Below are positions 52,242 to 62,108 of a DNA stretch of 64,000 nt, in pieces; the stretch's first letter is position 1; each line of letters opens with the position of its first letter. This DNA is from JBIOHP01 sp044449065 (GTDB lineage: Bacteria; Bacteroidota; Ignavibacteria; UBA10030; SZUA-254): NCBI GenBank assembly GCA_044449065.1, contig JBIOHP010000014.1, forward strand, positions 31,330 to 95,329, read 5' to 3'. A model generated the notes under the pieces. It was given only the letters and a program-made list of their open reading frames with translations, searched no databases and was not told the DNA's origin. The position numbers and the translations under genes are program-made.

Positions 52242-52390
52242 CTACGGGAGCCATTTCCTTCTTCTTTGTAATAACGCCTGTAATTTCATTGACTTTCATC
52301 CAAAATTGCGGTATATTTTATGCCTATGTTCATCCGATAATTCTCTATATTTTCAATAAATTTAACAGATTTAGGAGTTTTTAACCTCTC

Positions 52391-54304
52391 GTGAAGAAGA
52401 ATCGCGGTAAAATAGTTTTCATCCTCGCATGCCTGGGTCTCTCCCTGTATTTTCTGTACCCTACGTATAACGATTATCGCCTGACGCAGGCATTCCGTAA
52501 ACTGAAGGGCGACGACAGCGCTAAGTATTTCGATCAACATCAAACCGAAATGCGCGACGCAAAATCGAAGCGGATCAAGTTAGGACTCGATCTCCAGGGC
52601 GGTATGCGCGTTGTCCTTGAAGTGAACACCCTCACGCTCATCGAGGACCTGGCAAAAAATAAGGACGATAATTTCAATACTCTTTTCCAGGAAGTAAAGA
52701 ACGAATCAGCAAAAGATCCGGAAGCCGACGTTATTGATCTGCTCGCGAAGCAATTCCTGGCAAAAGGGATACGGATGAGCCGGTATTATTACACCATCCG
52801 CGACAACGACGCCGATATCGTGAAGAAATTGCGCGATGAAACAACCAACGCAGTCGACCGCGCGAAGGAAATTGTCCGCAACCGCGTCGATCAGTACGGC
52901 GTATCGGAGCCATCCATCCAGAAACAGGGCGCCCGCAGAATTATTGTTGAGCTTCCGGGCGTAAGCAAAGAAGCCGAAGTGCGACAATTGCTCCAGGGCG
53001 TCGCGCTCCTCGAATTTAAATTGCTCATCGATCCTGAAATTGCGTCGAAAGTCTATGAATCTATCGATAAAATGCTGGCGGGCAAACCGATTGAAGATTC
53101 TCTGCTGACAAATCCGGCAGAAAGGGAATCAATCAAAGCGCTTATCGCAGCGAAATCCAAGAAGGATTCCACAGGAAAAATCGATACAGCCGCCGAACGT
53201 AAAGCGAACGAGAAACTCAGCGACCGTGAACGAGCGAAGAAAGAGCATCCCTTCCTCGCCCTCGCATGGCCCAACCAGCAGCAGGGTCAGGGCTGGACCG
53301 GCGAATTATTTACCGCAGACGAAGATCGCGCTAAGGTATTGCGCATCCTGGAACAACCGGATATCAAGCGGCTTATCCCATCCGATATGGGCTTTTGCTG
53401 GTCGGCAAAACCCTACGGCGTTATAGAAGGGAAAACATTTTACACGCTCTTTGCTGTAAAGAAAATTCCGGAGTTAACCGGCGGCGTTATTACCGATGCC
53501 CGTTCCACTATCGATCCCCAGTATAACTCCCCTGTAGTCAACATGACGATGAACAGCGAGGGAGCGCGCGAGTGGTCGCGCATCACCGGACAAAACATCA
53601 AAAAACGCATCGCAATTATCATGGACGGGGCATGCTTCTCCGCGCCAACGGTTCAAAACAAAATTCCGAACGGACAATCACAAATAACGGGCATGTCGAG
53701 TATTGAGGAAGCCCGTTTGCTGGAGATCGTCCTCAAAGCCGGCGCTCTCCCTGCTCCCGTTGAAATTGTGCAACAGGCAAGCGTAGGACCATCCCTCGGC
53801 GAAGACTCTATTAGACAGGGCGTGTGGTCCGCTTTGATGGCTCTTGCGTTGACGGTCGTTTTCATGGTGATGTATTACAGCACCGGCGGCACAATGGCTG
53901 ACATTGCCTTATTCCTGAACATTCTGTTTGTGCTCGGGGTGCTGGCTGCCTTCCAGGGCACGCTCACGCTGCCTGGATTAGCCGGAATTATTCTCACCGT
54001 CGCCGTGGCGGTGGACGCCAACGTTCTTATCTTCGAACGCATCCGCGAAGAATCTGTTACGGGGAAAACGCTCTACGCCGCAATCGACGCCGGATACACT
54101 AGGGCATTTACGGCAATCTTTGACGCAAACTTTACCGCGTTTATCACGGGCGTTATCCTTTTTCAATTCGGAACCGGTCCTGTTCAAGGGTTTGCCCTCA
54201 CGCTGATGATCGGCATTGTAGCAAGCGTATTCAGCGCAGTGGTGGTAAGCCGTGTCATCATTGAGATGATGCTCGAACGCGGAAAAACAGTGAGTTTCGG
54301 TTAA
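52391..54304 (+). CDS. secD: Protein translocase subunit SecD
   Basis: A 637-aa protein starting with GTG. First membrane helix at about 7-25, then a large periplasmic domain opening with the SecD motif LGLDLQGGMRVVLEV. It has a Lys-rich insertion (about 215-300) and a C-terminal half with five further helices (FMVMYYSTGG, VAVDANVLIFERIREE, FQFGTGPVQGFALTL). It works with SecF at the Sec channel, using the proton or sodium gradient to help export. Needed for all the Sec-exported cytochromes of this window. secF follows after 26 bases. Confidence 0.97.
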   Translation: MKKNRGKIVFILACLGLSLYFLYPTYNDYRLTQAFRKLKGDDSAKYFDQHQTEMRDAKSKRIKLGLDLQGGMRVVLEVNTLTLIEDLAKNKDDNFNTLFQEVKNESAKDPEADVIDLLAKQFLAKGIRMSRYYYTIRDNDADIVKKLRDETTNAVDRAKEIVRNRVDQYGVSEPSIQKQGARRIIVELPGVSKEAEVRQLLQGVALLEFKLLIDPEIASKVYESIDKMLAGKPIEDSLLTNPAERESIKALIAAKSKKDSTGKIDTAAERKANEKLSDRERAKKEHPFLALAWPNQQQGQGWTGELFTADEDRAKVLRILEQPDIKRLIPSDMGFCWSAKPYGVIEGKTFYTLFAVKKIPELTGGVITDARSTIDPQYNSPVVNMTMNSEGAREWSRITGQNIKKRIAIIMDGACFSAPTVQNKIPNGQSQITGMSSIEEARLLEIVLKAGALPAPVEIVQQASVGPSLGEDSIRQGVWSALMALALTVVFMVMYYSTGGTMADIALFLNILFVLGVLAAFQGTLTLPGLAGIILTVAVAVDANVLIFERIREESVTGKTLYAAIDAGYTRAFTAIFDANFTAFITGVILFQFGTGPVQGFALTLMIGIVASVFSAVVVSRVIIEMMLERGKTVSFG

Positions 54305-54330
54305 TACTTATTACGATGGAGATTTTTTAA

Positions 54331-55302
54331 ATGAGATTTTTCAAGAAGACACATATTGATTTCATGAGCAAACGGAAATTGTGGTACACGATTTCCATCA
54401 GCGTCATTGCCTTCGGCTTGATTTCGCTCGCCCTGAAGGGTTTCCACTTCGGGATCGATTTCCTCGGTGGAACAGAGATCGTGGTGCAATTTTCCAAACC
54501 TGCCGACGTCGGCAGCATCCGTTCGATGATGGATAACGCCGGATTTCCCAAATCGGAAATCAAGGAGTATGGCGGCAACAACCAGATTCTCGTCAGAACG
54601 CTTGCTCAAGGCGAGGGGACTACCGTTGGCGACAGGATTAAAGCGGCGCTCCAGCAAACATTCCCCGATATGAATCCCAAGGTATTATCCGAACAAAAAA
54701 TCGGTCCTAAAGTAGGCGCCGAGCTCCGCACCAACGCTCTCTATGCGGTTCTCTCGTCTCTCATCGCGATGTCGCTCTACGTGGCGTTCCGGTTCAAGTT
54801 TATTTACGGGGTTGGCGCTCTTGTAGCTCTCTTCCACGACGTGCTCGTCGTAATCGGGTTTCTTTCTATACTCGACGGGTTGACTCCGTTCACAAATTTT
54901 GAAATCGATCAGAATATGATTGCGGCGTTTCTGACGGTCGTCGGTCTCTCGATGAACGACACCGTGGTTATCTTTGACCGTATCCGTGAAAATCAGAAAC
55001 TCTACCGCACAATGGGATTGTTTGAATTGATCAACAAAAGCTTGAATGAAACCCTGAGCCGAACGATGATCACATCTTCGACAGTTCTCATCATCACGTT
55101 AATCCTGTTTTTCTTCGGCGGAGAAGTGAACAGGGGTTTTGCGTTCGCATTAAGCATCGGGATAACCACTGGAACATATTCATCGATCTATATCGCCAGC
55201 GCAATCGTCCTTGATTACACAAACCGCCTCGCTTCTCGGAAAGCAACCGTCGCTTCTGAAACACATAAAGTGAAATATGAAACTGTCAGCCAAAGAAGTT
55301 GA
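54331..55302 (+). CDS. secF: Protein translocase subunit SecF
   Basis: A 323-aa protein with six helices. Motifs FHFGIDFLGGTEIVVQF after helix 1 (core GIDFLGGTE), VALFHDVLVVIGF, SMNDTVVIFDRIREN and LNETLSRTMITS. Pairs with SecD. The 3' end overlaps the STAS gene by 26 bases, in a different frame. Confidence 0.97.
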   Translation: MRFFKKTHIDFMSKRKLWYTISISVIAFGLISLALKGFHFGIDFLGGTEIVVQFSKPADVGSIRSMMDNAGFPKSEIKEYGGNNQILVRTLAQGEGTTVGDRIKAALQQTFPDMNPKVLSEQKIGPKVGAELRTNALYAVLSSLIAMSLYVAFRFKFIYGVGALVALFHDVLVVIGFLSILDGLTPFTNFEIDQNMIAAFLTVVGLSMNDTVVIFDRIRENQKLYRTMGLFELINKSLNETLSRTMITSSTVLIITLILFFFGGEVNRGFAFALSIGITTGTYSSIYIASAIVLDYTNRLASRKATVASETHKVKYETVSQRS

Positions 55303-55618
55303 CGCCATAGTCGTCCTTTCGCTCAACGGCAGCGTCATGGGCGGACCAGACGCTTCCGCGTTGAATGACGAACTGCACAAACTCGTTGCGAAAAAGAAGA
55401 AAAAAGTCGTCCTCGATCTTTCCGGCGTCCAGAGCATGAACAGTTCGGGACTCGGCATGTTGATCGGCGCGCTGACCACCATGAAGAACGCAGGCGGAGA
55501 ATTGAAGATCGCAGCTCCCTCGAGTAAAATTGAAAATTTACTTGTGATCACGAAACTGACCACCGTCTTCGAGCTATACCCGTCCGTTAAAAAAGCGGTC
55601 GAGAGTTTTGCGAAATAA
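55277..55618 (+). CDS. STAS-domain anti-sigma factor antagonist-like protein
   Basis: A 113-aa single STAS domain. The phosphorylatable Ser lies in QSMNSSGLGMLIGAL (SSGLG; usual form DSSGLG with Asp replaced by Asn). N-terminal strand IVVLSLNGSVMGG and C-terminal helix VKKAVESF are typical. Such proteins bind anti-sigma kinases or sulfate-transporter partners and act as switches. Its start lies in the end of secF (26-base overlap), and a terminator follows at 55646-55677. No RsbW-like kinase is adjacent. Confidence 0.85.
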   Translation: MKLSAKEVDAIVVLSLNGSVMGGPDASALNDELHKLVAKKKKKVVLDLSGVQSMNSSGLGMLIGALTTMKNAGGELKIAAPSSKIENLLVITKLTTVFELYPSVKKAVESFAK

Positions 55619-55645
55619 CTACCCGTAACGAGATTGCACTAACCG

Positions 55646-55677
55646 GCTCCGGCGTATCATATGCCGGAGCTTTTCTT
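55646..55677 (+). terminator. Rho-independent terminator after secDF-STAS
   Basis: GCTCCGGC (55646-55653) and GCCGGAGC (55663-55670) form an 8-bp stem with a 9-base loop followed by TTTTCTTT. It lies 28 bases after the STAS stop codon and 14 bases before the purA start. Confidence 0.85.
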
Positions 55678-55690
55678 TGAATAGACGCGT

Positions 55691-56962
55691 ATGCCAGTTC
55701 AGATTATTGTCGGCGCCCAGTGGGGCGATGAAGGAAAAGGGAAGATTGTCGATCATCTCAGCGAATCGGTCGATATTGTCGCACGGTACCAGGGCGGCGC
55801 CAACGCCGGTCACACGGTCATCATCGGCGACACGCAATACGTCCTCCATCTCATTCCCTCCGGAATTTTTCATCCAAACGTCACCTGCGTCATCGGGAAC
55901 GGCGTCGTCATCGATCCCATCGCATTGCTGGATGAAATTCAACAGCTTCATACCCTCAAGATAGAATTTGCGGGCAGATTGCTCATCAGCCACAATGCCC
56001 ACCTGATTATGCCGTACCATAAAATGCTCGATTCCGTGCGCGAGGCGACCGGGGAAAAAATCGGCACAACCGGCAGAGGCATAGGACCCGCGTATATCGA
56101 TAAAGCGCAGCGCGTGGGAATCAGAATAGCCGACCTCTTGAACAGGGACGTCTTCGTTAAAAAACTCAGGCAGAACATCGAAGAAAAAAATCAAATCCTT
56201 AGGAAGATTTACGAAAAAGCAGAGCTCGATATCGATCAGATCGTTTGCGAGTACGAAGCGTTTGATAAAAAAATTGACGAGTATGTAACCGATACAGCTC
56301 TCTATTTAAATACCGCGTTAAAAAACAATAAGCGCATATTAGCCGAAGGCGCACAAGGCGCTTTGCTCGATATGGATCACGGCACATACCCGTATGTGAC
56401 CTCGTCCAACCCGACAAGCGGCGGAGCGTGCACCGGACTTGGAATCCCCCCCACAATGGTGGAATCGGTTCTCGGCATCGTGAAGGCGTATTCCACGCGC
56501 GTGGGCAACGGTCCGTTCCCGACAGAATTGAACGATGAAACGGGCGAGAAGCTTCGAAAAATCGGGCATGAATTCGGAGCGACAACCGGAAGACCGCGAC
56601 GCTGCGGCTGGTTCGATGTTGTCGCCATGAAATATTCGGTAATGATCAACGGTATTAAATCGATCGCGATCACCAAATTGGACGTGCTGGACGAATTCGA
56701 TTCGATAAAAGTATGCGTCGGGTATGAAATTGCCGGAAAAGTCACTCACGCGTTTCCCACCGATTGCCGCAAGTTGGAATCGGTGAAGCCGGTGTACGAG
56801 GTTCTTGAGGGATGGAAAAGTTCGATATCCAAAATTACTTCCTATTCCTCACTACCCGCAAATGCGAGAAGATATGTGGAAACTATTGCAGCATTAAGCG
56901 GCGCGGACATTAAAATGATATCCGTGGGAGCTCGCAGAGATCAAACAATAAAACTCTCCTGA
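55691..56962 (+). CDS. purA: Adenylosuccinate synthetase
   Basis: A 423-aa protein of normal length. Signatures VGAQWGDEGKGKIVD at the N-terminus, GTTGRGIGPAYIDKA (catalytic Gly-rich loop), LLDMDHGTYPYVTSSN and GRPRRCGWFD. It joins IMP and aspartate with GTP in AMP synthesis. It is separated from the STAS gene by a terminator and followed after 6 bases by the histidine kinase gene, so the kinase may be cotranscribed with it. Confidence 0.98.
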   Translation: MPVQIIVGAQWGDEGKGKIVDHLSESVDIVARYQGGANAGHTVIIGDTQYVLHLIPSGIFHPNVTCVIGNGVVIDPIALLDEIQQLHTLKIEFAGRLLISHNAHLIMPYHKMLDSVREATGEKIGTTGRGIGPAYIDKAQRVGIRIADLLNRDVFVKKLRQNIEEKNQILRKIYEKAELDIDQIVCEYEAFDKKIDEYVTDTALYLNTALKNNKRILAEGAQGALLDMDHGTYPYVTSSNPTSGGACTGLGIPPTMVESVLGIVKAYSTRVGNGPFPTELNDETGEKLRKIGHEFGATTGRPRRCGWFDVVAMKYSVMINGIKSIAITKLDVLDEFDSIKVCVGYEIAGKVTHAFPTDCRKLESVKPVYEVLEGWKSSISKITSYSSLPANARRYVETIAALSGADIKMISVGARRDQTIKLS

Positions 56963-56968
56963 ACACCC

Positions 56969-58180
56969 ATGCGAACATTCCGCTCGGCAAATATAAAACT
57001 TTCTTTGCTGGTTGCAGCGGTCATAATCGTGCTGGGGACGCTCGTCTACACCGAACAACTTGTTAAACAACTTCTCCAAAAAGAGCACGACGTAGCCGCC
57101 GTTTACGCAAAATCACTCGAGTTCATCGCCAACAGTCCCCCCGAGCAAACCGATTATAGTTTTATCTTCGATCAGCTCGTCCGGCAAATTGATTTTCCGA
57201 TGGTCTTGACCGACGGTAACAATGAGCCGGTCCAGCCATATCATTCTGCAACACGAAATATAACCTATGACTCTACACTCTCTCCAGACAAGATACGGGC
57301 GCTGCTGAAAAGTCACATTGAGGAAATGGACACACGCAATACACCAATTAAAGTCGTCACTAAAACCGGCGCCGTGTTGAATTACGTCCATTACGGCGAA
57401 TCCGAACTCATTAGAAACCTCCGTTATCTTCCGTATTATGAAATCGGCGTGGGCGGGTTGTTTATACTCATCGCGTATTTCGGTTTCAGTTATATCAAAC
57501 GCAACGAACAAAGCAATATCTGGGTGGGGATGGCAAAAGAAACTGCGCATCAGCTTGGGACGCCGCTCTCAAGTTTATGGGCATGGGTTGACGTCCTGAA
57601 AGCTCATTCCGAAGAAAATCCGAAACAACTCGAAACAATTACCGATATGGAAAACGACCTGCGGCGGCTCCAAAAAGTGACCGACAGATTTTCCAAAATC
57701 GGATCAAAAACAAATTTAAAAACGGAAGATATTGTAACGATCATTGACAGCGTCATCGCGTACTATAAAAAACGGCTTCCATCCGTCAGCCAGGGAAAAC
57801 ATGTCTTGATTTCCATCGCAGAACCAAAGGAATCCGGGAATCAAATACCTGTTTCCATTAACCGGGAATTATTTGAATGGGTGATTGAAAATCTTATAAA
57901 AAACGCGCTCGATGCGATTGAGGGGAACGGAAGCATTATGTTTTTCATCATGCTCGACGGCAATTCGGTGATTATCGACGTTAAAGATACCGGCAAGGGC
58001 ATCGATATGAGGTCGAAACAGGATATCTTCCGCCCCGGCTACAGCACCAAGCAGCGCGGATGGGGATTGGGACTGAGTCTCTCCAAACGCATCATAGAAC
58101 AATACCACAAAGGAAAGTTATTTGTGAAGGAAAGCAAACCCGGAAAAGGCACGACGTTCCGGATTAAGTTGAAACGGTGA
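56969..58180 (+). CDS. Membrane histidine kinase, orphan
   Basis: A 403-aa protein with two membrane helices (about 10-28 and 157-176) around an extracytoplasmic domain of about 125 residues. HisKA-like region with H194 in KETAHQLGTPLSSLWAW (AHQLGTP replaces the usual HELRTPL) and HATPase_c with ENLIKNALDAIEG, DTGKGIDM and GWGLGLSLSKRII. This subtype is common in Bacteroidota-related genomes. No response regulator adjoins; purA precedes it by 6 bases and the M1 peptidase gene is convergent. Confidence 0.87.
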   Translation: MRTFRSANIKLSLLVAAVIIVLGTLVYTEQLVKQLLQKEHDVAAVYAKSLEFIANSPPEQTDYSFIFDQLVRQIDFPMVLTDGNNEPVQPYHSATRNITYDSTLSPDKIRALLKSHIEEMDTRNTPIKVVTKTGAVLNYVHYGESELIRNLRYLPYYEIGVGGLFILIAYFGFSYIKRNEQSNIWVGMAKETAHQLGTPLSSLWAWVDVLKAHSEENPKQLETITDMENDLRRLQKVTDRFSKIGSKTNLKTEDIVTIIDSVIAYYKKRLPSVSQGKHVLISIAEPKESGNQIPVSINRELFEWVIENLIKNALDAIEGNGSIMFFIMLDGNSVIIDVKDTGKGIDMRSKQDIFRPGYSTKQRGWGLGLSLSKRIIEQYHKGKLFVKESKPGKGTTFRIKLKR

Positions 58181-58211
58181 GTAATTCCCCGGAACACTCC
58201 CCCCGTACCCC

Positions 58212-60347
58212 TCAATTTTTAATCTCCACCGACAAATCTTCATCATTCACATCCCACGTGCCTGAGGAAATTTCTTCCTTGCCCCGTAGCAATAACCATG
58301 ACGCGTCGTACGGAAGAAGCTCGGGTTTTGCCTTATCGCTCAACGGCGCGATCCAGCACAACGAACCGTTGTTCTGAAATGGATTATCGATCATCTGGAC
58401 GAGTGTGAGAGACGTATCGTAGATCGCTTCCTTATTCACAACGACTGAATCATTCCGGAATTGCAAAGGAAACTTATCAAGCATCTCCGCAACTTTGCTG
58501 TTCTCCGCCGCCGTGCCGTAGAGGAAAACGTGATTTTGTTGGAAATCTTTCAGCGTCGCTTCCGTATCGCATTTGATGGATAACGTCCAACCACTCCCGT
58601 CCATCGCGGATGAATCGAACCTGGCGAGTTTGGAAAGATAATCCGCGTGTTCTTTCGTGCCGATGATCATGACGCCCTCTCCCGGATCGCGAAGGTCGCT
58701 TAAGCGAGGTGGTATCTTCTTCATTTTAAGGACATCGCCGTTCGGATCGAGGATCGCCCGGAGAGGTTTTCCGGACGTCCGAATTTCAAAAGGAACGTCG
58801 TTCCGATATTCTCCGGCGGCAGCGGAGTCAACGCCCGATTCGGTGTTTGAAGCCCCAAGCCAGACACGGCAGGTCGTCACACCTGCTTCGGTCTTTACTC
58901 CCACATCGACGAATGTCGAAAAGCGGTCATAGCCAACCAGCCGCACCCTTCCGCGGGTTACCCAACCCGCGCTATCCAGTTTCCTATGAGCGTTATATAT
59001 TTTCAAATGAGGAACTCCTTTTTTTGCAACCCATTGATCGAAAAACCAGCCGAGTTTTTTCCCCGATAGTTCTTCAGCGAGAAGCCGGAAATCATCCGAG
59101 GTCGTTATTTTCAAACCAAATCGAACAGCATATTCATGGTACAACCGCGAAAATACGCTGTCGCCGATATACGCCCTGAGCATATTATGCACATACATAG
59201 CTTTGAGATAAAGAGTCACGGCAGCGCGAAGATCGGTTTTCTGGTGGAGGGGGATATCCTCTCCCTGGATAACCTTCAGAATAAGCGGTCTGAGCAGCGG
59301 ATGGTAATCCAGCGAATCGCGGATGCTCATGATATGATTTCCCTCATCATATAACCGCGCGGAATATTCGCACATGCCCTCCGCAAGCAACGCGACGTCT
59401 TCATCGCCGATGAATACCGTGAGGGGCCACCATTGATGCGCGATCTCGTGCGGTAAAATCGACGACGCCTGGATAAATTTATCATGAGTTTCAAATGCAA
59501 TTTTCTTGACCATGATGAAGGATGGAGCGGCAACAGCGAGGACATTTTTTCCGGCAACCCAATCATCCACTTCAACGATATCAAGCTTGGGATAGCGGTA
59601 TGGAGTGAACTTCGCGCTGTAAAACCCAAGGACCCTTTTTACAAGGGAGAGTATATCATCAGCAGCGGTTGTTGAGTCATCCCTGAACAGATGAATGCTG
59701 AGATGAGATCCATCTGCGCTTTGCCGGGTTTTATAAATCCCGGCGCAGATCCAACCGATTTCCTTATTAATATCGTTCGATTCCCAAACGAACGTGGTAG
59801 AATCATTTACGGCGATCCTCGCTGCTAACTTTCCTACCGTCGTCGCTTCCCAATCTTTCGGCACCGTGACAGATAATCGTGTAGAGGTTAGATATTCATT
59901 GGTGTGGGGCAAAATTATTTCTTCGCGCAGAACCGCATGGTCTGCCGTTATCCGGCATAACTCCGATCGGAATGATAGCTCGCCGGAATAGGAAACTACA
60001 AGTTCCATCACTGAATCCAGCGGGAGATTTTCAACAAGGATGAAATCATCTCCGCGCTTGAAGTCGCGCTGCTTACCATTAAAGAGGAGATAGTTTATTT
60101 CGAAGATATGGAAAAGACTTAACGATACTTTCGTCTCTTTCTCAACCAACCGGCGGATGGAGATCGTATCGACGCAGACTATTGTGTTTTGCTGCGGATA
60201 AATTTGGATCGAAGCGTTGTGCGAGAGGATTTCAAATCCGGGCGCGGGTTGTTCTTGCCCGTTAAGAGATGGAAGGAAACAGTACCACGCGACCGCGAGG
60301 CAAAAGAGGTTAGCTAACCTGCGGTGTAATGGTTGCAAGATTCTCAT
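58212..60347 (-). CDS. M1-family (gluzincin) aminopeptidase-like protein, exported
   Basis: A 711-aa protein with an N-terminal signal (LANLFCLAVAWYCFLPSLNG, cited by LANLFCLAV). An N-terminal beta-domain (about 40-215) precedes the thermolysin-like domain with the zinc motif HEIAHQWW (H300, E301, H304) and the third ligand E323 in LLAEGMCEYSA, 18 residues on, as required. The usual GAMEN substrate motif is not evident (the position reads VLAVAAPSFIMV). A C-terminal region of about 200 residues is unusual. A secreted or periplasmic peptidase is likely; specificity unknown. Confidence 0.87.
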   Translation of the reverse strand: MRILQPLHRRLANLFCLAVAWYCFLPSLNGQEQPAPGFEILSHNASIQIYPQQNTIVCVDTISIRRLVEKETKVSLSLFHIFEINYLLFNGKQRDFKRGDDFILVENLPLDSVMELVVSYSGELSFRSELCRITADHAVLREEIILPHTNEYLTSTRLSVTVPKDWEATTVGKLAARIAVNDSTTFVWESNDINKEIGWICAGIYKTRQSADGSHLSIHLFRDDSTTAADDILSLVKRVLGFYSAKFTPYRYPKLDIVEVDDWVAGKNVLAVAAPSFIMVKKIAFETHDKFIQASSILPHEIAHQWWPLTVFIGDEDVALLAEGMCEYSARLYDEGNHIMSIRDSLDYHPLLRPLILKVIQGEDIPLHQKTDLRAAVTLYLKAMYVHNMLRAYIGDSVFSRLYHEYAVRFGLKITTSDDFRLLAEELSGKKLGWFFDQWVAKKGVPHLKIYNAHRKLDSAGWVTRGRVRLVGYDRFSTFVDVGVKTEAGVTTCRVWLGASNTESGVDSAAAGEYRNDVPFEIRTSGKPLRAILDPNGDVLKMKKIPPRLSDLRDPGEGVMIIGTKEHADYLSKLARFDSSAMDGSGWTLSIKCDTEATLKDFQQNHVFLYGTAAENSKVAEMLDKFPLQFRNDSVVVNKEAIYDTSLTLVQMIDNPFQNNGSLCWIAPLSDKAKPELLPYDASWLLLRGKEEISSGTWDVNDEDLSVEIKN

Positions 60348-60362
60348 CCGCGCACAAGGCGG

Positions 60363-60896
60363 TTACGCCATCGGGGGCGGTTGCTGCGGTGGCGGAGGAT
60401 AATAGGGATACCGGGGTTTAAAGAGTTGATACCCGATCAAGCCGCCCAATCCGCCGAAGATGATATCGATAATCACATTTTTCAATAACTCGAGGAAAAA
60501 ACCAAAAATGGTAAGCCGCATGGAACGCGCCTGCTCCAATAAATCAATATAATATTGGGGCACACCCTGCGAACCCATCTGGCTTAACCAGCGGTGCAAA
60601 AACTCCACCATATAGTTTCCAAAAATAGCCAGGATAATCGACCAGAGCACGGTGCCTATGCAAGCGCCTACCATCCCCGCAAGTCCGCCGACGATGAGAC
60701 AGTCATTCGAAACCATGGGGGGAGTTTCAGGAGTGAAATCATTCTTATAGAATAAAACCGCTAAAAACCCGCCTAACATAATACCACCGCAGCAAAGACA
60801 GTAATTGAGGACGTTCAGACCCGGTGTGTTTGTGATGAGGGCGATTATTATGCCGCCATAGAGCGCAGGGATTTCTTTGCCTGGTTTTCGAATCAT
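60363..60896 (-). CDS. Conserved membrane protein, DUF-type, with Pro-rich tail
   Basis: A 177-aa protein with three to four hydrophobic segments rich in Gly and Cys (LNYCLCCGGIMLGGFLAVLFY, shortened here to CLCCGGIMLGG; GGLAGMVGACIGTVLWSIIL core; GGLGGLIGYQLF) and a C-terminal tail PRYPYYPPPPQQPPP. It resembles uncharacterised membrane proteins of FCB bacteria. The start overlaps the end of the DUF2085 gene by 4 bases (ATGA), and the M1 peptidase gene follows after 15 bases, so the three form an operon. Function unknown. Confidence 0.75.
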   Translation of the reverse strand: MIRKPGKEIPALYGGIIIALITNTPGLNVLNYCLCCGGIMLGGFLAVLFYKNDFTPETPPMVSNDCLIVGGLAGMVGACIGTVLWSIILAIFGNYMVEFLHRWLSQMGSQGVPQYYIDLLEQARSMRLTIFGFFLELLKNVIIDIIFGGLGGLIGYQLFKPRYPYYPPPPQQPPPMA

Positions 60897-61381
60897 AATT
60901 CAGATAGTATCTTTTTTTTCTTTAGGGTGAATAGACCGGATAATCCGCTGAGAAGATCCGGAAGCAACAGGTACGCGATGGTCATACCAAATAAAGCGCC
61001 GGTGATCAGCCGTGTAAAAATTGTACTCTCGTGGATTCCGGCAAAATCAAGACCGACATCGAGGAGCATGGGTAATAACGAGACGAATATCCACCGTCTT
61101 CCATTGCCGGAATTAAATTTGGGAAGAAACGGATAAACGATCAGGAGACCGAGAAAACTAAAATAAACTGACGTACAGCGGGCGCAAACTGCGAACTTCT
61201 CTCCGTCCAGATGCAGAGAACGATCATCCAATTGATGACACACCTTACCGTAGAACCCATACACTTCCTTCGATAATACCTGGTGTGTACCAGATGACGC
61301 TAAAATCGGGGCGCCTACAATCAATCCGCACCAAAGCATTACGGCGCCAAGGAGGAGAATATAGATGTGGTTTTCTTTCAT
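60893..61381 (-). CDS. DUF2085 family membrane protein
   Basis: About 162 aa from the ATG at 61381 (an upstream ATG at 61459 would add 26 mostly polar residues). The core KVCHQLDDRSLHLDGEKFAVCARCT, of which VCHQLDDRS and CARCTS are diagnostic, is the DUF2085 signature with conserved His and Cys. Four predicted helices. Overlaps the next gene by 4 bases. The family's function is not known; the Cys/His set suggests metal or heme binding, but that is speculation. Confidence 0.82.
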   Translation of the reverse strand: MKENHIYILLLGAVMLWCGLIVGAPILASSGTHQVLSKEVYGFYGKVCHQLDDRSLHLDGEKFAVCARCTSVYFSFLGLLIVYPFLPKFNSGNGRRWIFVSLLPMLLDVGLDFAGIHESTIFTRLITGALFGMTIAYLLLPDLLSGLSGLFTLKKKKILSEL

Positions 61382-61726
61382 ATAGATGAACAAAGTCCTA
61401 AAGATATTAGCTGAAAATTCGTTGAAAAGCAATTTTATATTCGATTGAGATGAGTGCAACTCGGTGCGACTGCGCCCATTAGTAAAATTCGTCGAAAATA
61501 TTCATTGGTTCATGCACTTAACATAGAAGAACCGAGGAAAATTGATTCCTGGAAATGACAATATAATCGGTTTTAAATCCCTGCTGAGGAATATGAGTTT
61601 TCATAGAGATTTTCAAAATATTTTTAAAGCGAATGTGCCATTTTTAGATCAATTTCAGCATTTCCGCAAAAAATGATTGATATACGTCAAGCTCCATTTG
61701 ACAATTAATCACGGAACAATTACCTT
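61382..61726. other. Divergent intergenic region
   Basis: About 345 bases (267 if the longer DUF2085 start is used) between divergent genes, AT-rich, presumably with both promoters. No hairpin or small gene seen. Confidence 0.5.
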
Positions 61727-62056
61727 ATGCCAGTTAGTTTTTACAATTCACCGTTTATCAAGAACAATTTAAGGATGGAGTTTATGATGGATTATCATAA
61801 AGGGCTCAGAAATGCAGCATATATCTGTCAACGTTTAGGGATTCTCGGAGGCGTTTTATGGCTAATCAATTGCCTGTTCTTTTTTGTGGAATATTTTAGT
61901 AATGGACTTCATATTCCCAATTTCCGTGATGTCATCGCCGGATACGGTGGCGCATTAATTGCATCGATCGTACCGATCATTATGATCTATTGCATCGGCG
62001 GCGTTGTCAATCTTTTACTTGATATTGAAGCAAATACTCGAAAATCTTCAAATTAA
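61727..62056 (+). CDS. Small hypothetical membrane protein
   Basis: 109 aa from the ATG at 61727. ATG codons at 61775 and 61787 are alternative starts, and 61775 follows an AAGG. Two hydrophobic helices (LGGVLWLINCLFFFVEYF, about 43-60; GGALIASIVPIIMIYCIGG, about 74-92). It has an N-terminal DYHKGLRNAAYICQRLG and a short polar tail. I do not recognise the family. A good terminator follows 19 bases later, which supports a real transcription unit. Confidence 0.65.
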   Translation: MPVSFYNSPFIKNNLRMEFMMDYHKGLRNAAYICQRLGILGGVLWLINCLFFFVEYFSNGLHIPNFRDVIAGYGGALIASIVPIIMIYCIGGVVNLLLDIEANTRKSSN

Positions 62057-62075
62057 GCATTCTTTATCTCTCTAC

Positions 62076-62108
62076 AAGGCGGCTCTATAATAGCCGCCTT
62101 TTCTTTTT
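62076..62108 (+). terminator. Rho-independent terminator
   Basis: AAGGCGGCT (62076-62084) and AGCCGCCTT (62092-62100) form a 9-bp stem with a 7-base loop followed by TTCTTTTT. Confidence 0.92.

Larger units (their letters stand above)
50987..52390. other. 1.4-kb noncoding, repeat- and palindrome-rich island
   Basis: Between the GHL10 gene and secD there is no credible intact gene. The part 51080-52000 is more GC-rich than its surroundings and contains many inverted repeats (51323-51384, 51391-51420, 51581-51604, 51626-51645), palindromic GATGCC-gaa-GGCATC-type units near 51108-51180, and three diverged copies of a 40-base direct repeat. The part 52014-52241 is a remnant of a T9SS domain on the minus strand. 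The secD promoter presumably lies in 52250-52390. Confidence 0.7.

Noticed and set aside
56339..56749. 136-codon frame antisense to purA
   Set aside because: It is a shadow of a highly conserved housekeeping gene.
61633..61647. TGGCACATTCG on the minus strand before the DUF2085 gene
   Set aside because: The -24 box is good but the -12 position reads CTTT, and the distance to the gene is too long.
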